NCBI RefSeq assembly: GCF_047511655.1 | Contig: NC_133392.1 | Span: 162,182,542-162,246,541, forward strand | Origin: Castor canadensis | Lineage: Eukaryota; Chordata; Mammalia; Rodentia; Castoridae | Direction: 5' to 3' | Length of the DNA stretch: 64,000 nt | Part shown: piece by piece, positions 1-12,532 of the stretch | Numbering within the stretch: position 1 is the stretch's first letter | How the letters are laid out: the number at the start of each line of letters is the position of its first letter | Made by a program: the position numbers and the translations under genes | Notes under the pieces: model-generated | The model's database searches: none | Told to the model about the DNA's origin: nothing | The model's input: the letters and a program-made list of their open reading frames with translations, nothing else

Positions 1-1049
1 TGCAGTTTTGTAGGATGAAAACTTCTGGAGATGGGTTATACAACAATGTGGAGGCATGTCACCAAACCACACACTCAGACATGGTTAGGATGTCGTGTTA
101 TGTATATTTTGCCTCAATTAAAAACCAAAAAAACCAACCAACAACCAAAGTGGAATGTCATAGTTCTCCAGCTCTCTATTCTGGCAGGTCCATGGGATGG
201 TAACCAGGCAGTCTTGAAGAATGACACTTACAAAATGTGATCAATAGCACGCTTAGACCACACTGCTAAGAAAAATTAGGTTCTGAAAATTATACAGGGA
301 CAGTTCATTTAATACAGTTAAAATGTTTGCATGGAACAAAGTCTGAAAAAAAAAACGTTAAAAGCAAATGAACAAAACCCCGTAACTAGGATCCTTGAAC
401 CTCCCAGACTATGAGGTTCAATAGGAGCTGGTCCTGGCTCACAGATGCTTGGGCTGCCTAGGGGCCAGGACACCAGCCCTGTGGAGCAAAGCCACACACC
501 CGGGAATAGGAACAGGGAACGGGCTGTAGAAGATGCTGGCTGCAGGTGGTGCAGGTCAGCAGCACAGAGCTTACCTAGCATGCTCACAGCCCTGGGTTCA
601 CCGCCAGCACCACACACACACACCACACACGTGCACAAAAAGACCCAGCTTCATTTCTAAACGTGCCGGCAGCCTCCTTGGAGAAACACTGGCCGTGACC
701 CTGGTGACTGGGCTGACTTTCAGGGCCTCAAGCTCCTGGAGGAAGCTGGCCAAGGGGGAGAACATCTCCACCAAGCAGCGTCCTTGTGGTGGGGTGAAGG
801 TCAACAGCACTCTATGGGGCCACCCAACCATGGCCCTGCCACAGAGCGCTCAGACCACACCTCCACAGTCAGTTACACGCTGTCTGCTATAAAACCACAG
901 CAGCGTGGGCCGGAGGGAAGTTTTTGGAGCCTGTCTAGAACAGGAGGCCCAGAGGCAACTGATGATCACAGACCTCCAGGCCACACTCCCATAGGGCTAG
1001 CTCTAAGATGTAGAGTCCCAAGAACCCCGCAAGGAGTGAACACCAAGGG

Positions 1050-1175
1050 AACATGGAGGTGGCTATCTATAAGCCAAGGAGAGAGGCCTGGAACAGAGGC
1101 TCCCTTGAAGCCTCAGGATGAAACAGCCCTGTCTACACCTTGATCTTGAGCTTTGGTGTCCAAACTATAAGAGGA
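1050..1175 (+). mobile_element. Short MaLR-like fragment
   Basis: The stretch 'ataagccaaggagagaggcc' followed by 'ctacaccttgatcttgagct' resembles the 3' half of the same LTR-type consensus as the 44815 element. Weak, by eye only. Confidence 0.35.
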
Positions 1176-1417
1176 TGAACCTCTGCTGCATCAGCCACCC
1201 AGCCTGGGGGCTTCCTTCTGGCGGACCTGGCACTGTAGTCTGGTATACAACTGCTCCCAAGTTCATGTCAAATCCTAAATCCCAAGTGATTGGAGGATGA
1301 GGGGGAGGGGGTCAAGAGGGCACAGCTCTCAGGAATGGGATTAGTACCTTAGAAGTGGGCCCCAAGGGAAGTCATTTGTCCCCTCTGCTATGTGAGAACC
1401 TGACAAGAAGGAACCAT

Positions 1418-1637
1418 ATCTAGCCAGGTGCCAATGGCTCACACCTGTAATCCTAGCTACTTGGGGGGCTGAAATAGAGAGGATTGTGGTTCAAGGTAAG
1501 CCCAGGCAAATAGTTCAAGAGACCCCCATCTCCAAAATAACCAGAGCAAAATGGACTGGAGGTTTATCTCAAGCTTTAGAATGCCCGCCTTGCAAACATG
1601 AAGCCCTAAATTCAAACCCCGAGTCCCACATGAAATT
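1418..1637 (+). mobile_element. Composite B1-like plus tRNA-like SINE
   Basis: B1-like head (ccaggtgccaatggctcaca), linker 'gagacccccatctccaaaat', then a diverged tRNA-like tail ending 'ttcaaaccccgagtccca'. Confidence 0.85.
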
Positions 1638-1740
1638 AAAAAGCTCCTGCACAAGGGAGGGGGTGGGGGCAGGGGGGGAGAAATGACCCAAGCATTGTAT
1701 GCACAAATGAATAAAACAATAAAAAAAAGCTCCTGCACAA
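1638..1740 (+). mobile_element. Minimal 5'-truncated L1 tail with target-site duplication
   Basis: About 69 bases (1655-1723) of L1 3'-end sequence, G-rich tract then gaaatgaccca...aataaaa, flanked by a perfect 17-base direct repeat AAAAAGCTCCTGCACAA at 1638-1654 and 1724-1740. The repeat is itself L1 ORF2 sequence, so a very short L1 copy inserted into an older L1. Confidence 0.75.
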
Positions 1741-2965
1741 CAAAAGAAATGGTCTCTAAATTGAAGAGACCACCCACAGAGTGGGAGAAAATATTTGTCA
1801 GCTATACATCAGACAAAGGGCTGATAACCAGAATATACAGGGAACTTAAAAAACTAATCAATGAATCAATAAAGAAGTGGACAACTGAACTAAATAGAAC
1901 TTTTTCAAAGGAAGAAATCCAAATGGCAAAAAAAAAAAAAAAAAACACATGAAAAAATGCTCACCATCCCTGGCCATAAAGGAAATGCAAACCTTACCTG
2001 TTAGAACAGCCATCATCAAAAACACCAACAATAAATGTTGGCAAGGATGTGGGGAAAAAGGAACCCTCATACACTGCTGGTGGGAATGTAAGCTAATATA
2101 GCCATTATGGAAAACAATATGGAGGCTTCTTAAAAAACTAAACATAGACCTGCCATATGATCCAGCAATCCCACTCTTGGGGATCTACCCAAGAGACTGT
2201 GACACAGGTTATTCTAGAGGCACCTGAACACCCATGTTTACTGCAGCACTATTCACAATAGCCAAGTTATGGAAACAGCCAAGATGCCCCAGCACTGACG
2301 AATGGATCAAGAAAATGTGGTATCTATACACAATGGAATTTTACTTAGCCACAAAGAAGAATGAAATTTTGTCATTTGCAATAAATGGATGGAACTGGGA
2401 ACATCATCTTAAGCCAAGTTAGCCAGGCTCAGAAGGCCAAAAATCGTATGTTCTCCCTCATATGTGGACCTTAGATCTAAAACAAATACAGTAATATTAT
2501 TGGACTTGGGTCACACGCTAAGGGGAGAACACATACAGGAGGAATCGGGAAAGGTAGGAAACCCAAAACTTGAAAGTGTTTGATGTGCCCACTGTACAGG
2601 AGCTAATATAGTAATCTTAAACTGACAGAGGTCAATATGGGAAGGTGACCGGGAAGTAGTGAAGAGGTCAGGTAGAGATGAATCAGTTCGGGTTGTAATA
2701 CACTTGTGCATGGAAGCAATGCTAGGAATCTCTCTGTATAGCTATCCTTTTCTCAACTAGCAAAAACACGATGTCTTTCTTATTATTGCTTATGTTTTTC
2801 TCTTCAACAAAACTGGAGAAAAGGGCAGAACAGGTTCTGCCTGGAAGCAAGGGGGTGGAGGGAGAGAGGGAGGGGTTGGGGGGGCGGGGGAGAGAAATGG
2901 CCCAAACAATGTATGCACATGTGAATAAATGAATAAATAAACAAACAAAAAAACCAAAAAAACCC
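1724..2965 (+). mobile_element. L1 3' end (ORF2 C-terminus and 3' UTR)
   Basis: Reading frames give [22 protein letters not shown] and later STDEWIKKMWYLYTMEFY, hallmarks of the last part of L1 ORF2. They are followed by a G-rich 3' UTR and a (TAAA)-type tail. The frames are broken by indels, including an A run at 1927-1944, so the element is dead. The 69-base insertion above splits its 5' part. Confidence 0.9.
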
Positions 2966-3580
2966 AGTCCCACCAAAAAAGAAGGCAGCACCATATCTAA
3001 ACCGGGTGTCCTCAGCAGACACCTGCTCCATTCCCCTCTGGCCATCCTTCCTGTTCCCAGGGTCCATGTACAGTCTATACATCACGAAGCAGGGAAAAGG
3101 CTGAGGCTAGTTTGCTAAAACCTTCCCCTGGCTCCACGGTCTATCAACTGGACGGTCAAGTGGGTTGGGTGGGACGATGGAATGCCACAGAAGCAGGAGC
3201 ACATGGCCCAGGTCCATCACCAATGGGGATGAGCACAAAGCAGGCACCATGGGGAGGGCAGGCTGCAGGTGACCTGGAGGATCCCAGTCATGTTCTGCCA
3301 GCCTGGGTGGCAAGAACAGGGGACTGCATCATATTTCTGCTTCTTTCACCAAGTTTGAAAAGATAAAAAAATATCTGTATTCTTTCACAGAGTAGTTGTA
3401 CTGTTGACAGTCTCGAAGTGTACTGCTGACAGGAAAAGAAGCACGGACCAAGATTTGAGGGAGGGCTGTGAGGAAGGACTGTAGAGCCTCCAGGATGGAA
3501 TCAGGAGCCGTCAGCCAATAACGGGAGTTTTAACTAACCTTGGATCATTAGCATTGTCTTTAAAAATGAATAAGCATGTA

Positions 3581-3693
3581 ACTGGGCAGAGTGGTACACA
3601 CCTGTAATCCCAGTACTCCAGAGGCTGAAACAGGAGGATTCAAGTTTGAGACCAGCCTGTGCTACACAGTGAGACCCTGTCTCAAGAAAAATT
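3581..3693 (+). mobile_element. B1-like SINE
   Basis: Pol III A-box region 'gtggtacacacctgtaatcc' to 'gagaccctgtctcaagaaaa'; monomer without tRNA-like tail. Confidence 0.85.
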
Positions 3694-5219
3694 AATAAGC
3701 ATATTAGCCTAGAACAAAGCAAAACAAAGGCATGCTATTCAGAGATCACTGGGACAGGTAATTTTAATTCTTTTTCTAACACTTTACTATGTGTTTCAAG
3801 TCTTCTGCAGTTAGCACATGCTGCTTTTACAAACAGAAACACTATTTTAAACACAAATGCGAAAGTCGTTTCTGGTGATGCCACTACACCCCTGGAGACG
3901 CGAGTGGCACACACGTGACCCACTCTGGCTGGCTCTGCGGCACCCACAGCCTGACCTAGATAGGGGAGCTGACACTGTATGCAGGGTGGCAGGAGGGCTT
4001 GCTCAGCTCATCCCTGCTCTGGGACCTTTGGAGGCAGCTCCTGGTGCAGGAGGAGCCAGCTTGGTCAGGTGGGCCACCACCTGCCAAGACATCTTCACTG
4101 GAGGACATTTAGTCCATTGGGAGCCCCAGGGCTGTGTCCTAGGTACTGTTTCCAACCTAAAGATGCATCAAGGTCAAGGCAGATAAGCCCCATCCTTGGA
4201 CAGGGGGGTGAATACAGCATGGGTGAGACTTCACACAGGGAGAGAAAAAAGGGAGGAAAGGAGGGGTAAAGAAGAGAATGGGAGGACAGGGGGTAAGAGA
4301 GAAAGGCATCAAGACCCCACTCGCATGGACCAAGGACCAGAGAGAATGGAGAGTGGGTGGGAGAGGGGCAGGGCTGTGGCCCTGGGTTTTCCTCAGGTAC
4401 AGCCTGCTGCAGGGGGTGGCTCATTCCTGGAGAAGGAAGCCAGGTAGGTGATGGACCTTCAAAGTGACTTTCCTAAAACTGAAGTAGGAGGCCACAGAGC
4501 CACCCACTCCCACTTGGGGAGCCCTGAGTCCCTGCCCTACCCCCATTCTGCACCCCCACTGTGCACAGTACAGAGAGAAAGCTGCTATTCAGAGCTGGTG
4601 CCACAGTGGCCAGAACAAAGGATGCCTTCAAACCAGTGTCCAGGCAGCCAGCACGTGCCTGTCACCATAGCCTGCCCTGCACGCCCGTCTCCGGCATCCC
4701 CCAGTCTCAAGGCCTTTCTGGGAGTATGGGCACCAACCAGCCTGACCACTTGAGGGCCACTTGTTGCTCCCTCAGGTACCTCAAAGCCAAATGCAGTTCT
4801 GTTGCATGGCCTTGTGGAAAGGGGGCCCTTTCCCTGCTTTTCAGACAAGGTCAGGCTGTAAAAACAGGAACAGAAACTTGTAAGACCTTCCTTCTAGCCA
4901 ACAACGTACGTGAGTCACCTCCATATGTGTACACAACACTACAGGTAACATTTCGCTCAGATATCCAGGATCTTCCTCTTGGTGATTTGACATCAAAATT
5001 TTCTGGATGATGAGGTGGAACCAAAATACCTTAGGCAAAAATGAGGTATCACTACTTAGCAAAGGTTTCTGGATGAAGCCAAGGTGCTGACGTAGCTCTG
5101 TGGTGAGGCCACAGTCCCAAGCTGCCAGCAGGCTCAGTCTTCACCCCACATGCCACAACCCTCCAAATCCATCCTCCATTCCCTGTTCCTTACAGAATCT
5201 CCTTTGGTTGAAAGTAGAT

Positions 5220-5287
5220 GAAGGGCTGGGGGCACAGCAGGTATGAGGCTCTGGGTTCCATTCCCAGCACCACAAAAAGGAAAAATA
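5220..5287 (+). mobile_element. tRNA-like (ID-type) SINE
   Basis: 'gaagggctgggggcacagc' to 'ttccattcccagcaccaca'; abuts another SINE in the same direction. Confidence 0.65.
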
Positions 5288-5293
5288 GATAAA

Positions 5294-5435
5294 GGGCTGG
5301 GCATGGTGGTGCACACCTGCAATCCCAGCACTTGGGAGATGGAGGCAAGAGGACAGAGAGGTGGGCAGCAACCTGGGCTACAACAGCAGGAGCCTGTCTT
5401 AAAACAGGCACACACACACACACACACACACGCAC
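5294..5435 (+). mobile_element. B1-like SINE with CA tail
   Basis: 'gggctgggcatggtggtgca' through 'gagcctgtcttaaaacaggc', followed by (CA)n at 5408-5435 in place of a plain A tail. Confidence 0.85.
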
Positions 5436-5509
5436 GATGAGATGAGGACAAGAAGAGGTCACAGCACAAGATGGTGAACCTAACACTAAATGGTGAAGGT
5501 GGAACTTTT

Positions 5510-5706
5510 TTTGCGGGGTTGAACTTGGGGTCTTGCACATGGTGAGAAGCACTCTTATCACTTGAGTCCCACCCCAGTCCCTTTTCTATTTTAGTTATTT
5601 TTCAGGTACAGTCTCGTTTTTTTGCCCCGCTGGCTTGGACTGGGATCCTCCCACCGATGCCTCCGTGTAGCTGGTATTACAGGCGTGTAACATTGTGCCC
5701 AGCCTG
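5510..5706 (-). mobile_element. Composite SINE, reverse
   Basis: tRNA-like tail in reverse ('gttgaacttggggtcttgca'), then reverse B1-like head ending 'acattgtgcccagcctgg'. Diverged. Confidence 0.7.
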
Positions 5707-5825
5707 GATTTTTTCACGTGTGTTTGTGGGGGTTTTTTTGACATAGGGTCTAGATAACTTTTTTTGTGGTTGTTGGCTTTGGACCACATGACTCTCCCAT
5801 TTCTGTCTCCCTCGGAGCTGGAATT

Positions 5826-5936
5826 TTACATTTTTTGGTTTTTGAGACAAGGTCCTGCTATGTAAGCCCAGACTGGACTACAACTTGCGATCCTCCTGCT
5901 ACATCTCCCTGTAGCTGGGATTAGAGGTGAGTGAAG
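5826..5936 (-). mobile_element. B1-like SINE, reverse
   Basis: 'ttttggtttttgagacaagg' through 'agctgggattagaggtgagt'; lies directly beyond the previous reverse SINE. Confidence 0.75.
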
Positions 5937-6282
5937 ATGGTACCTTTTATGTGTTTTCTACCTCGGTTATCACAGACGCCTGTGTCCCGCTAGTCTGCTG
6001 CAATCCATGTGGGTTACCTGCCACCTCCCTCCCAGCTTTCTCTGTGAAGCAGTACTTATTCTGAGTAAAAATTATACTTAGTAAAAAACAGCCTACTTGA
6101 CTGTGTGTGGAGCGTGTTGGCAAGCACGGCCTCCTGCAGCACCATGTCTGTGCGGCCTGTCATGTGCATGATGTATTTTCACTAAACCAACTCACATTTC
6201 CTCTGCCCCCCAAAAACCGAACACAAATGAGGAGAACCCAAAATCCAGCAAGGACTCGGATGGTTAACGCTGACATCACCTT

Positions 6283-6338
6283 GAGGGATGTTCGTGACTG
6301 GTCACTACGCGAGGGACGTTCGTGACTGGTCACTATGC
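6283..6338 (+). repeat. 28-base tandem duplication
   Basis: Two head-to-tail copies, 6283-6310 and 6311-6338, differing at two positions. Each starts gaggga and contains ttcgtgactggtcacta. Not part of a recognised transposon. Confidence 0.9.
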
Positions 6339-6916
6339 AAGAGCTGAGATGTCCTATAGCCCTGCAGGCCTTCAGTGGGAAAAAACGAGAGAAGCTTTCT
6401 CCAAGTCTGAAAACAACCCTAAACTCTCATGTCACATTGCCAACATCAGTTTGTAAAAGGAGGAAAAAGAAAGCATTTTCTAAATGGTCATGAGCTACGT
6501 TCTCTGGAGCGTTCTCTATAGAAAATACTGAAGATTTGCCACTTGAGAAAAAAATCAAATTGTTTGCCACTAGAAAATATGGAAGGAAATTACAGAAATA
6601 TTCCAAGCAGATAACGAATGATGGGTTCAACTAATGTCATTTTTTTCTGGATTTGGTGATGCTTGTAATTATTTAAAAATATATTGTTTTGGTTTCTATC
6701 CACCCTAGGTGCATGTAAACATTTGTATCAAAAATGATGAAAGTACAGAAAAATACATACTAGGCTACCCTTTATACCTCAAAGAAGTGTGAATAAGCAT
6801 GTATGAACACACCTGTTTTTACAAAAGGAAACACAGGAGGGGCAGAGCAAAAAACTCAATTGGGTATGCATGGAATCAAATGTACGAAAACAGGAATCTC
6901 CATTAAATATAGTTTT

Positions 6917-7082
6917 GTTTGGGGATACTGGGGTTTGAACTCCGGGCCTCACACTTGCTAGGCAGGTGTTCCACCACTTAAGCCATGCCTCCAACCCTTT
7001 TTTGTGGGTATTTTTGAGATAGGGTCTCATGAACTATTTGTCCGGGCTGGGTTGGAACCACAATCCTTCTGATCTCTGCCCT
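6917..7082 (-). mobile_element. Composite SINE, reverse, truncated
   Basis: 'actggggtttgaactccggg' through 'ccacaatccttctgatctct'; lacks the terminal B1 start. Confidence 0.85.
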
Positions 7083-7245
7083 TAAGTAGCTAATTTTTAT
7101 CTTTCAATCATGTTAGTGTTTTACATATCCCAAAACAAAATATGTCACAATGGGGAAACACCCTAAAACTGAGGCAAACAAACCCAGCTGACCGTGACAT
7201 TGACAACATAGCCATGCAAAAGACAACAAATGGATCCAGGGCGAC

Positions 7246-7272
7246 ACCCCACCACCACCACCACCACCACCC
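7246..7272. repeat. CCA trinucleotide repeat
   Basis: About nine CAC/CCA units within PRKCZ intron 4. Confidence 0.9.
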
Positions 7273-8580
7273 AAAGAATGAGGATGTGCTCTGAGAGTGG
7301 GATTGCTGCAGTGAATTTGGCCTGACCGTGGTCATCATGGGGCAGTTCTGAACCTGTTCGGTCTGCGTTTGGAACCACAGCACATGCCTGAACACGCTGG
7401 TGGCGATGGCTGAGGTGAGGAGCAGCAGAGGAGTTGGGAATGACCCCATGGTCTTATGTAGGAATAGGAAGGCAACTTGAACCCAAGACTCAACACGCAC
7501 TTGGCCCCAGCAAGGAACACACTTAGCAGGGTATCTAGAGGCCGTTCTCCATGAGAACAAAGCCAAGCTCTGTGGAGGAACAGCCCACTCTGGGCTGGAA
7601 CAGGTGAGCACAAGGCAATCACCCTGCCAGAAAATGGAGAATGGCCTCAAAGCCTGGTGGGAGGATTGGGGAGGGAGGGGAGAAGCAGCCAAATGTGGGA
7701 AAATGAGCTTCACAATGAGTGACAGTAGCCTGGGCTCTGACAAACTCAGCTGTGAGAAAATCCTTTTAACAGGGAGGGAGGAGGACCTGCTCCTATCATG
7801 GTGCTGACCTCATGACACTTGAACGACAGTAGAGACAAGTGCCTGGTAAGCGTAACAGGACAGGTGCAAAACCCACCACCAGTACCAACCCTGGGGACTG
7901 GAGTGGGGACAGCACTTCCCCACTGTCCATTTTCATTCAGGGGTCATGTGAGATACAGCACTGGCTTTGAGCAGCCATTGTCAGATGCCAAAGGATTTCC
8001 AAACACCACAATGAACAGATGCCTGGCTGAGGCAGGAGGATCTTGAGTTAAGAGGTCAGCTTGGGCTACAGAGGAGGATCCATTTGGAAAGGCTGCTGAA
8101 AAACTTTTGCTAGAACAAACACCTTCCAAGGAAAGTGCTCCAGCACACAAACACTGATGGATTTATGGACAATGAACAGAAGAAGCTCAGCGTCCGGTGG
8201 TTGAAATAGCAGTGGAGTTCCCACCCTGTGACCCACCCCACTACTCCCTGGGAGGCTGCTCCTCCCCTCCTGCCATGCTGCCCCTTTTCAGACTCCCAGC
8301 TCCCTCTCCTGACTCCTCACCTGCTGATATGAAGCTCTAGCCCACTGACTACCCTGTGACACTCCTGGCCTACAGTGTCTGACTGTACTTGGTGGCAGGG
8401 TACAGCCACACAGGCCCAACTCTGGGTGGCATGGTGACTGCCGGACAGTGCGTCTCACCTCCATCCACAGTCCCCAGGCAGAAACCGTGGCAGGGGCCAT
8501 GCACAGGACTGCCTCCATGGACATCCATGTAAGAGTGGAAACACACAGCTCTGCTGCTAACCCTTAAGAAACAAGCCCTG

Positions 8581-8666
8581 GAGCTGGGGGCCTGGCCCAA
8601 GAGGTAGAGCACCTGCCTAGCAATCATGAGGCCCTATGTTCAAACCCCAGTACTGCCAAAAAGAAA
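8581..8666 (+). mobile_element. tRNA-like (ID-type) SINE
   Basis: 'ctgggggcctggcccaagag' to 'ttcaaaccccagtactgcca' and an A-rich tail. Confidence 0.8.
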
Positions 8667-8889
8667 CAAGGAACAATCCCCAGTCGAGTCTTAGAGAAAT
8701 ATCAAAGAAGAATATCCACGTTTATCTGAGATGAAAACTCTCCAATCTTTCACAAGTGCTGGACTCTCCTCAAAGACTTCAACCTGAAAGAGCATCAGAC
8801 TAAGCACAGAAGCTGCTGCCTTCTGCCAAGCCAGGTACAAAAATACCACCACCCTGTTTGCCAAACTTCATGTTTTTGAAAACAGATCT

Positions 8890-8980
8890 ATTTGGGGTGT
8901 GTAGCTAGTGGCAAGGTGGTTGCCTAGCACTCCTGAGGCCCTGAGTTTGATCCCTACCACCACCACAATAAATAAGTACA
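8890..8980 (+). mobile_element. tRNA-like (ID-type) SINE
   Basis: 'aaggtggttgcctagcactc' to 'gagtttgatccctaccacca' with a (TAAA)-like tail. Confidence 0.75.
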
Positions 8981-9125
8981 CAAATAAAGTCACATTCCAT
9001 TAAAATAGCATTATGTATGTAAGCATGTAATAAGATTCACAACGTTTAAACAAATGAATAAATATCTCTATAATGTGTAACACATTAAAATTGGTAGCTA
9101 AAGGTCACATGACCAAAAGCATTTT

Positions 9126-9327
9126 TAAAATTTTTTTTGGTCAAACTGGCAGTTTGAACTCAGGGCCTTGCATTTGTAAGGCAGGTGCTCTACCACTTGA
9201 GCCTTTTTGCTTTACTTGTTTTTCAAACAAGGTCTTACATTTATGCTCGGGCTAACCTGGACTGTGATCCTTCAATTTACTCTTCTGTGCAGCTGTGATG
9301 ACAGGTGCATGCCACCACACCCAGCTA
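9126..9327 (-). mobile_element. Composite SINE, reverse
   Basis: T run, 'agtttgaactcagggccttg', then B1-like part ending 'gcatgccaccacacccagct'. First of two adjacent reverse copies. Confidence 0.82.
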
Positions 9328-9356
9328 TTGATAACTAACCCCCCCACCCCATCCCC

Positions 9357-9556
9357 AATAGTGGGTTTGAACTTGGGGCCTCGTGCTTGCTAGGCAAGTG
9401 CTCTACCACTTGAGCCATGTTCCCAGCTCCATGCCCTGCTATTGGCTGGGATGGAGTCTCACAAACTTTTTGCCTGGGCTGGCCTCAAACCTCGATCTTT
9501 CCGATCTCTGCCTCCCAAGTATCTGGGATTCCAGGTATGAGTTACCGGACCTGGAT
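9357..9556 (-). mobile_element. Composite SINE, reverse
   Basis: 'gtgggtttgaacttggggcc' to 'ccaggtatgagttaccggac'; second of the adjacent pair, separated by a C-rich 29-base gap. Confidence 0.82.
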
Positions 9557-9989
9557 CCAACAGCTCTTTTGAGGATATCGTATCTTTCATGAGTGTCAAC
9601 TGCTCGTCCTGCCATCAGTCAGGACTGACAGTAAGCTGGAATCAGAGAACAGGGAGAGGGGACAGATTTGGCCGAGTGGGCCCCAGTCTGCAGCCTCTCC
9701 TCACACCACCATCAGCTTCTCCCTGAAATCCCTATGCAGGTGGCCTCGACTCAACGCTGGGGCTACATTTGTACAAACTCATCATGAGTGAAAACATTCT
9801 CAGTCAAACCATCAGGAGCTGGGGGGGCCTCTGCACCCCCAAGGGGCCCAGGACACAGTTCATTCAAAGACCCTGATCTGTTTAGGCCAGTGACATCTGT
9901 CATTTGAGAATCTGACTTGAGGAATTTAAAACCAATCTCAATGCATGGCAGCTCTGAATGCAGCTTCACAGTCAAATGTGTGTATGTAT

Positions 9990-9992
<3 letters not shown>

Positions 9993-10034
<42 letters not shown>

Positions 10035-10040
10035 GGAGAG
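9993..10040. repeat. GA microsatellite
   Basis: About 20 GA units with a GGA interruption, followed by a short GGAT/GATA tract to about 10072. Confidence 0.93.
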
Positions 10041-11704
10041 TACAGTATGGACGGATGGATGGATAGATAGAGAATGAGACTAGAACCAACCCAGGCGTGG
10101 ACACCTGTCACTTCATCTGCTGCCCCAGAGCTGCCTCAGACTGTCATCTGACTGGCTGCCACCAGTGCCTCCTGCCCACTTACTGTGACAGAGATCTGTA
10201 AGTGCTATTCAGTAGGGGAATGGCCCATGGCCAATCAGACAGATGTCATTTTCTGAGCTGCCATGACAGGCATGAGTGTGGACACTCGGCCGTGAACCAA
10301 AGGGAACCTGGTCTCCTCTCTGATGGAGTGGGCAGCCTGAAATTGGCCCTGGTGGGAGTGTTTACACCCTGGAAATTGGCCATGGCTACAAATCCTGGCT
10401 TCCTCTGTCTTTTGCAGAAAGCCTGGTGTTGAAGAATGCTTACCAGCTAGGAATGCTTAATGAAGTAATCTTATATTCACAAAATGATTAATTATAGTCT
10501 CCATTCAAATTCAATTTTCTTTGTTGTCTCTTGGTATAAGGGAGACAAACAGCAGCTCCAAAGACGCTCTTTACCAAGTCTGTCTTGAAGGACGCTCAGG
10601 AGACCACGAGCCTCCCCATGCACAGCCTCACCCATACTCACCCCATCGCCTCAGTAGGAAAAAGCACACAGGACACAGCAACCAGTGGTGACACCGCCAC
10701 AGTGAAAAGAACAAGCCAGATGAAGATGTGGGGCATCCTGCCAGCCCAAAGGTGCAGGGTCCAGTTTGGGAGCCCAGGCAGAACCGCAACGTCTGCGTCA
10801 AGCCTGTTTTAATGTAAGTGCTCGAGGAGAACTGAACAGCTCCATCTGACAGTGCACCATGCTGCACCCTGCTCTGAGCTGCCTTTGTGGATCATCAGCT
10901 AAGTACAAAGCTGCAGGTGTCACAGAGGGGAGGACAGCCAGTGTCTGGGTGCCAGGGCACCTGTCAAGCCCCATACAAACCCCACAAGCCAGGGCTGACT
11001 CCACTTGTGAGAAGCATAAGAGGGGCAGTGCACTGGCAGCGCCTCAAACCACAAGATGAGATCTAGAGGGTGCTTCCAGTGAAGTGACCCTTTCCCAGTA
11101 TCCCTGGACTCCAGCCTGACCCGTGGATCCCCCAAGATCTACACCCCACTCCTGGGTCTCTGTTTCTGAGGACTCTCCCTGGTCCGTGCCCCTTGCCCAG
11201 ATACACCCATGACCCTCTTGCTGGCCTGGGACCTACTCCTCCTCTGGTAGCCCTCACCCTCCAGGCAGACACCTTTGAGGGACCCCAGGTCAGGTCTGAC
11301 TGTCTTGTCACTGTCCTCCAGAGCCAACCTGAAATAGATCCAAAGCCCAAAGCCAGGTCACCTGGAGCAGTGAAACAAGGGCTGCTGGGTCCTAACCTTG
11401 AGCCTAAGTGTGCACACAGGGGCAGAGACAAGCCCTGTGGTGTGATCTGTAACCCCAGGACAATGCACCCCCTCCCTATGTGAGGGCTGAGCAGCACCAC
11501 CCTCCCCAAGAGCAGGTGTGGAGTGGGACGGTCACTTCCCACTGGACAGATCCAACACACTCCTCAGCCAGGTGGTCAATCGGGTCACATCGGCAGGGGT
11601 GTCAGTAGATGCTGTGTGACCATGCTATGACAACACAGTACCAAGGGGACCTTCACCTCTGAGGTCTGCCTCCCAAAAGTCTTGACCCAGGTCCTCGTGA
11701 GTCA

Positions 11705-11818
11705 AGCCAGGTGTGGTGGTGCACGCTTGTAATCCGTGTACTCGGGAGCCTGAGGCAGGAGGATCACATGTTCAAGGCTAGCCTAAGTTACATCGTGAGA
11801 CCCAGTCTCAAAAATCAC
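11705..11818 (+). mobile_element. B1-like SINE
   Basis: 'agccaggtgtggtggtgcac' to 'gagacccagtctcaaaaatc'. Confidence 0.85.
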
Positions 11819-12216
11819 AAAACGGAAAACTGAACCGGGCGTTACAAACACTTGAGGAGCAGCACCCCGAAGCCCATCATGAACGTCAGGCACCAGGGAC
11901 GTCTAGCAAGTCCTGCCCGAGGGAGTCCAAGGAGACTGATGGCCGAGTGCAACATGGGGTCCTGGGTGGGACCCTAGGGTCCCCACTGACGCCTCAGCCA
12001 TAACTAATGTGCCCTGTTAGTGGAAAACTACTGTACTTTACCTTCATTTCAGTTCTTCTCTCAACACAAAAATGTCTTAAAAACATAAAATCTATTTAAA
12101 AGCACACAGACTCTACTCCAGCAAAGCCATGTGTATAAAGACCTGTCGGTCACCTGGGTGGACCCTCCCTTCTCAGCACTGGGTAAGAGGTAAGGACCAG
12201 TTCCTCCCCGCCCCCA

Positions 12217-12220
12217 TGTG

Positions 12221-12251
<31 letters not shown>

Positions 12252-12355
12252 ACACGCACACGCACACACACGCGCATGCACACACGCGCACACACACGCG
12301 TGCACACACACATACACACACGCACACACACACACACACACGCGTGCACACACAC
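12217..12355. repeat. CA repeat with CG interruptions
   Basis: Alternating purine-pyrimidine for nearly 140 bases, with several cgcg and cgtg steps among (CA)n. Such alternation favours Z-DNA. Confidence 0.95.
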
Positions 12356-12447
12356 GAACTTCGCCCCAGGCTGCCCTGCCCAGGAGCCACAGGCAAGGAC
12401 AAAAAAATAAGGCCCTGTCCTTTTAAACTCTGCCCATCAACACTCAA

Positions 12448-12532
12448 GGGCCTGGGTGGAGCTCAGAGGCAGAGCGCTTACCCACCATGTGCGAAGCCTG
12501 GGGCTGAATCCCCAGCACCACACACACAAAAC
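12448..12532 (+). mobile_element. tRNA-like (ID-type) SINE
   Basis: 'gggcctgggtggagctcaga' to 'gctgaatccccagcaccaca', short CA-rich tail. Confidence 0.75.

Noticed and set aside
1683..2422. Reverse-transcriptase-like frames as a functional gene
   Set aside because: They belong to a 5'-truncated, frame-broken L1 copy.
8581..8666. tRNA genes
   Set aside because: The tRNA-like segments here and elsewhere are SINE copies: they share the SINE tail, lack a complete cloverleaf and end in A-rich tails.
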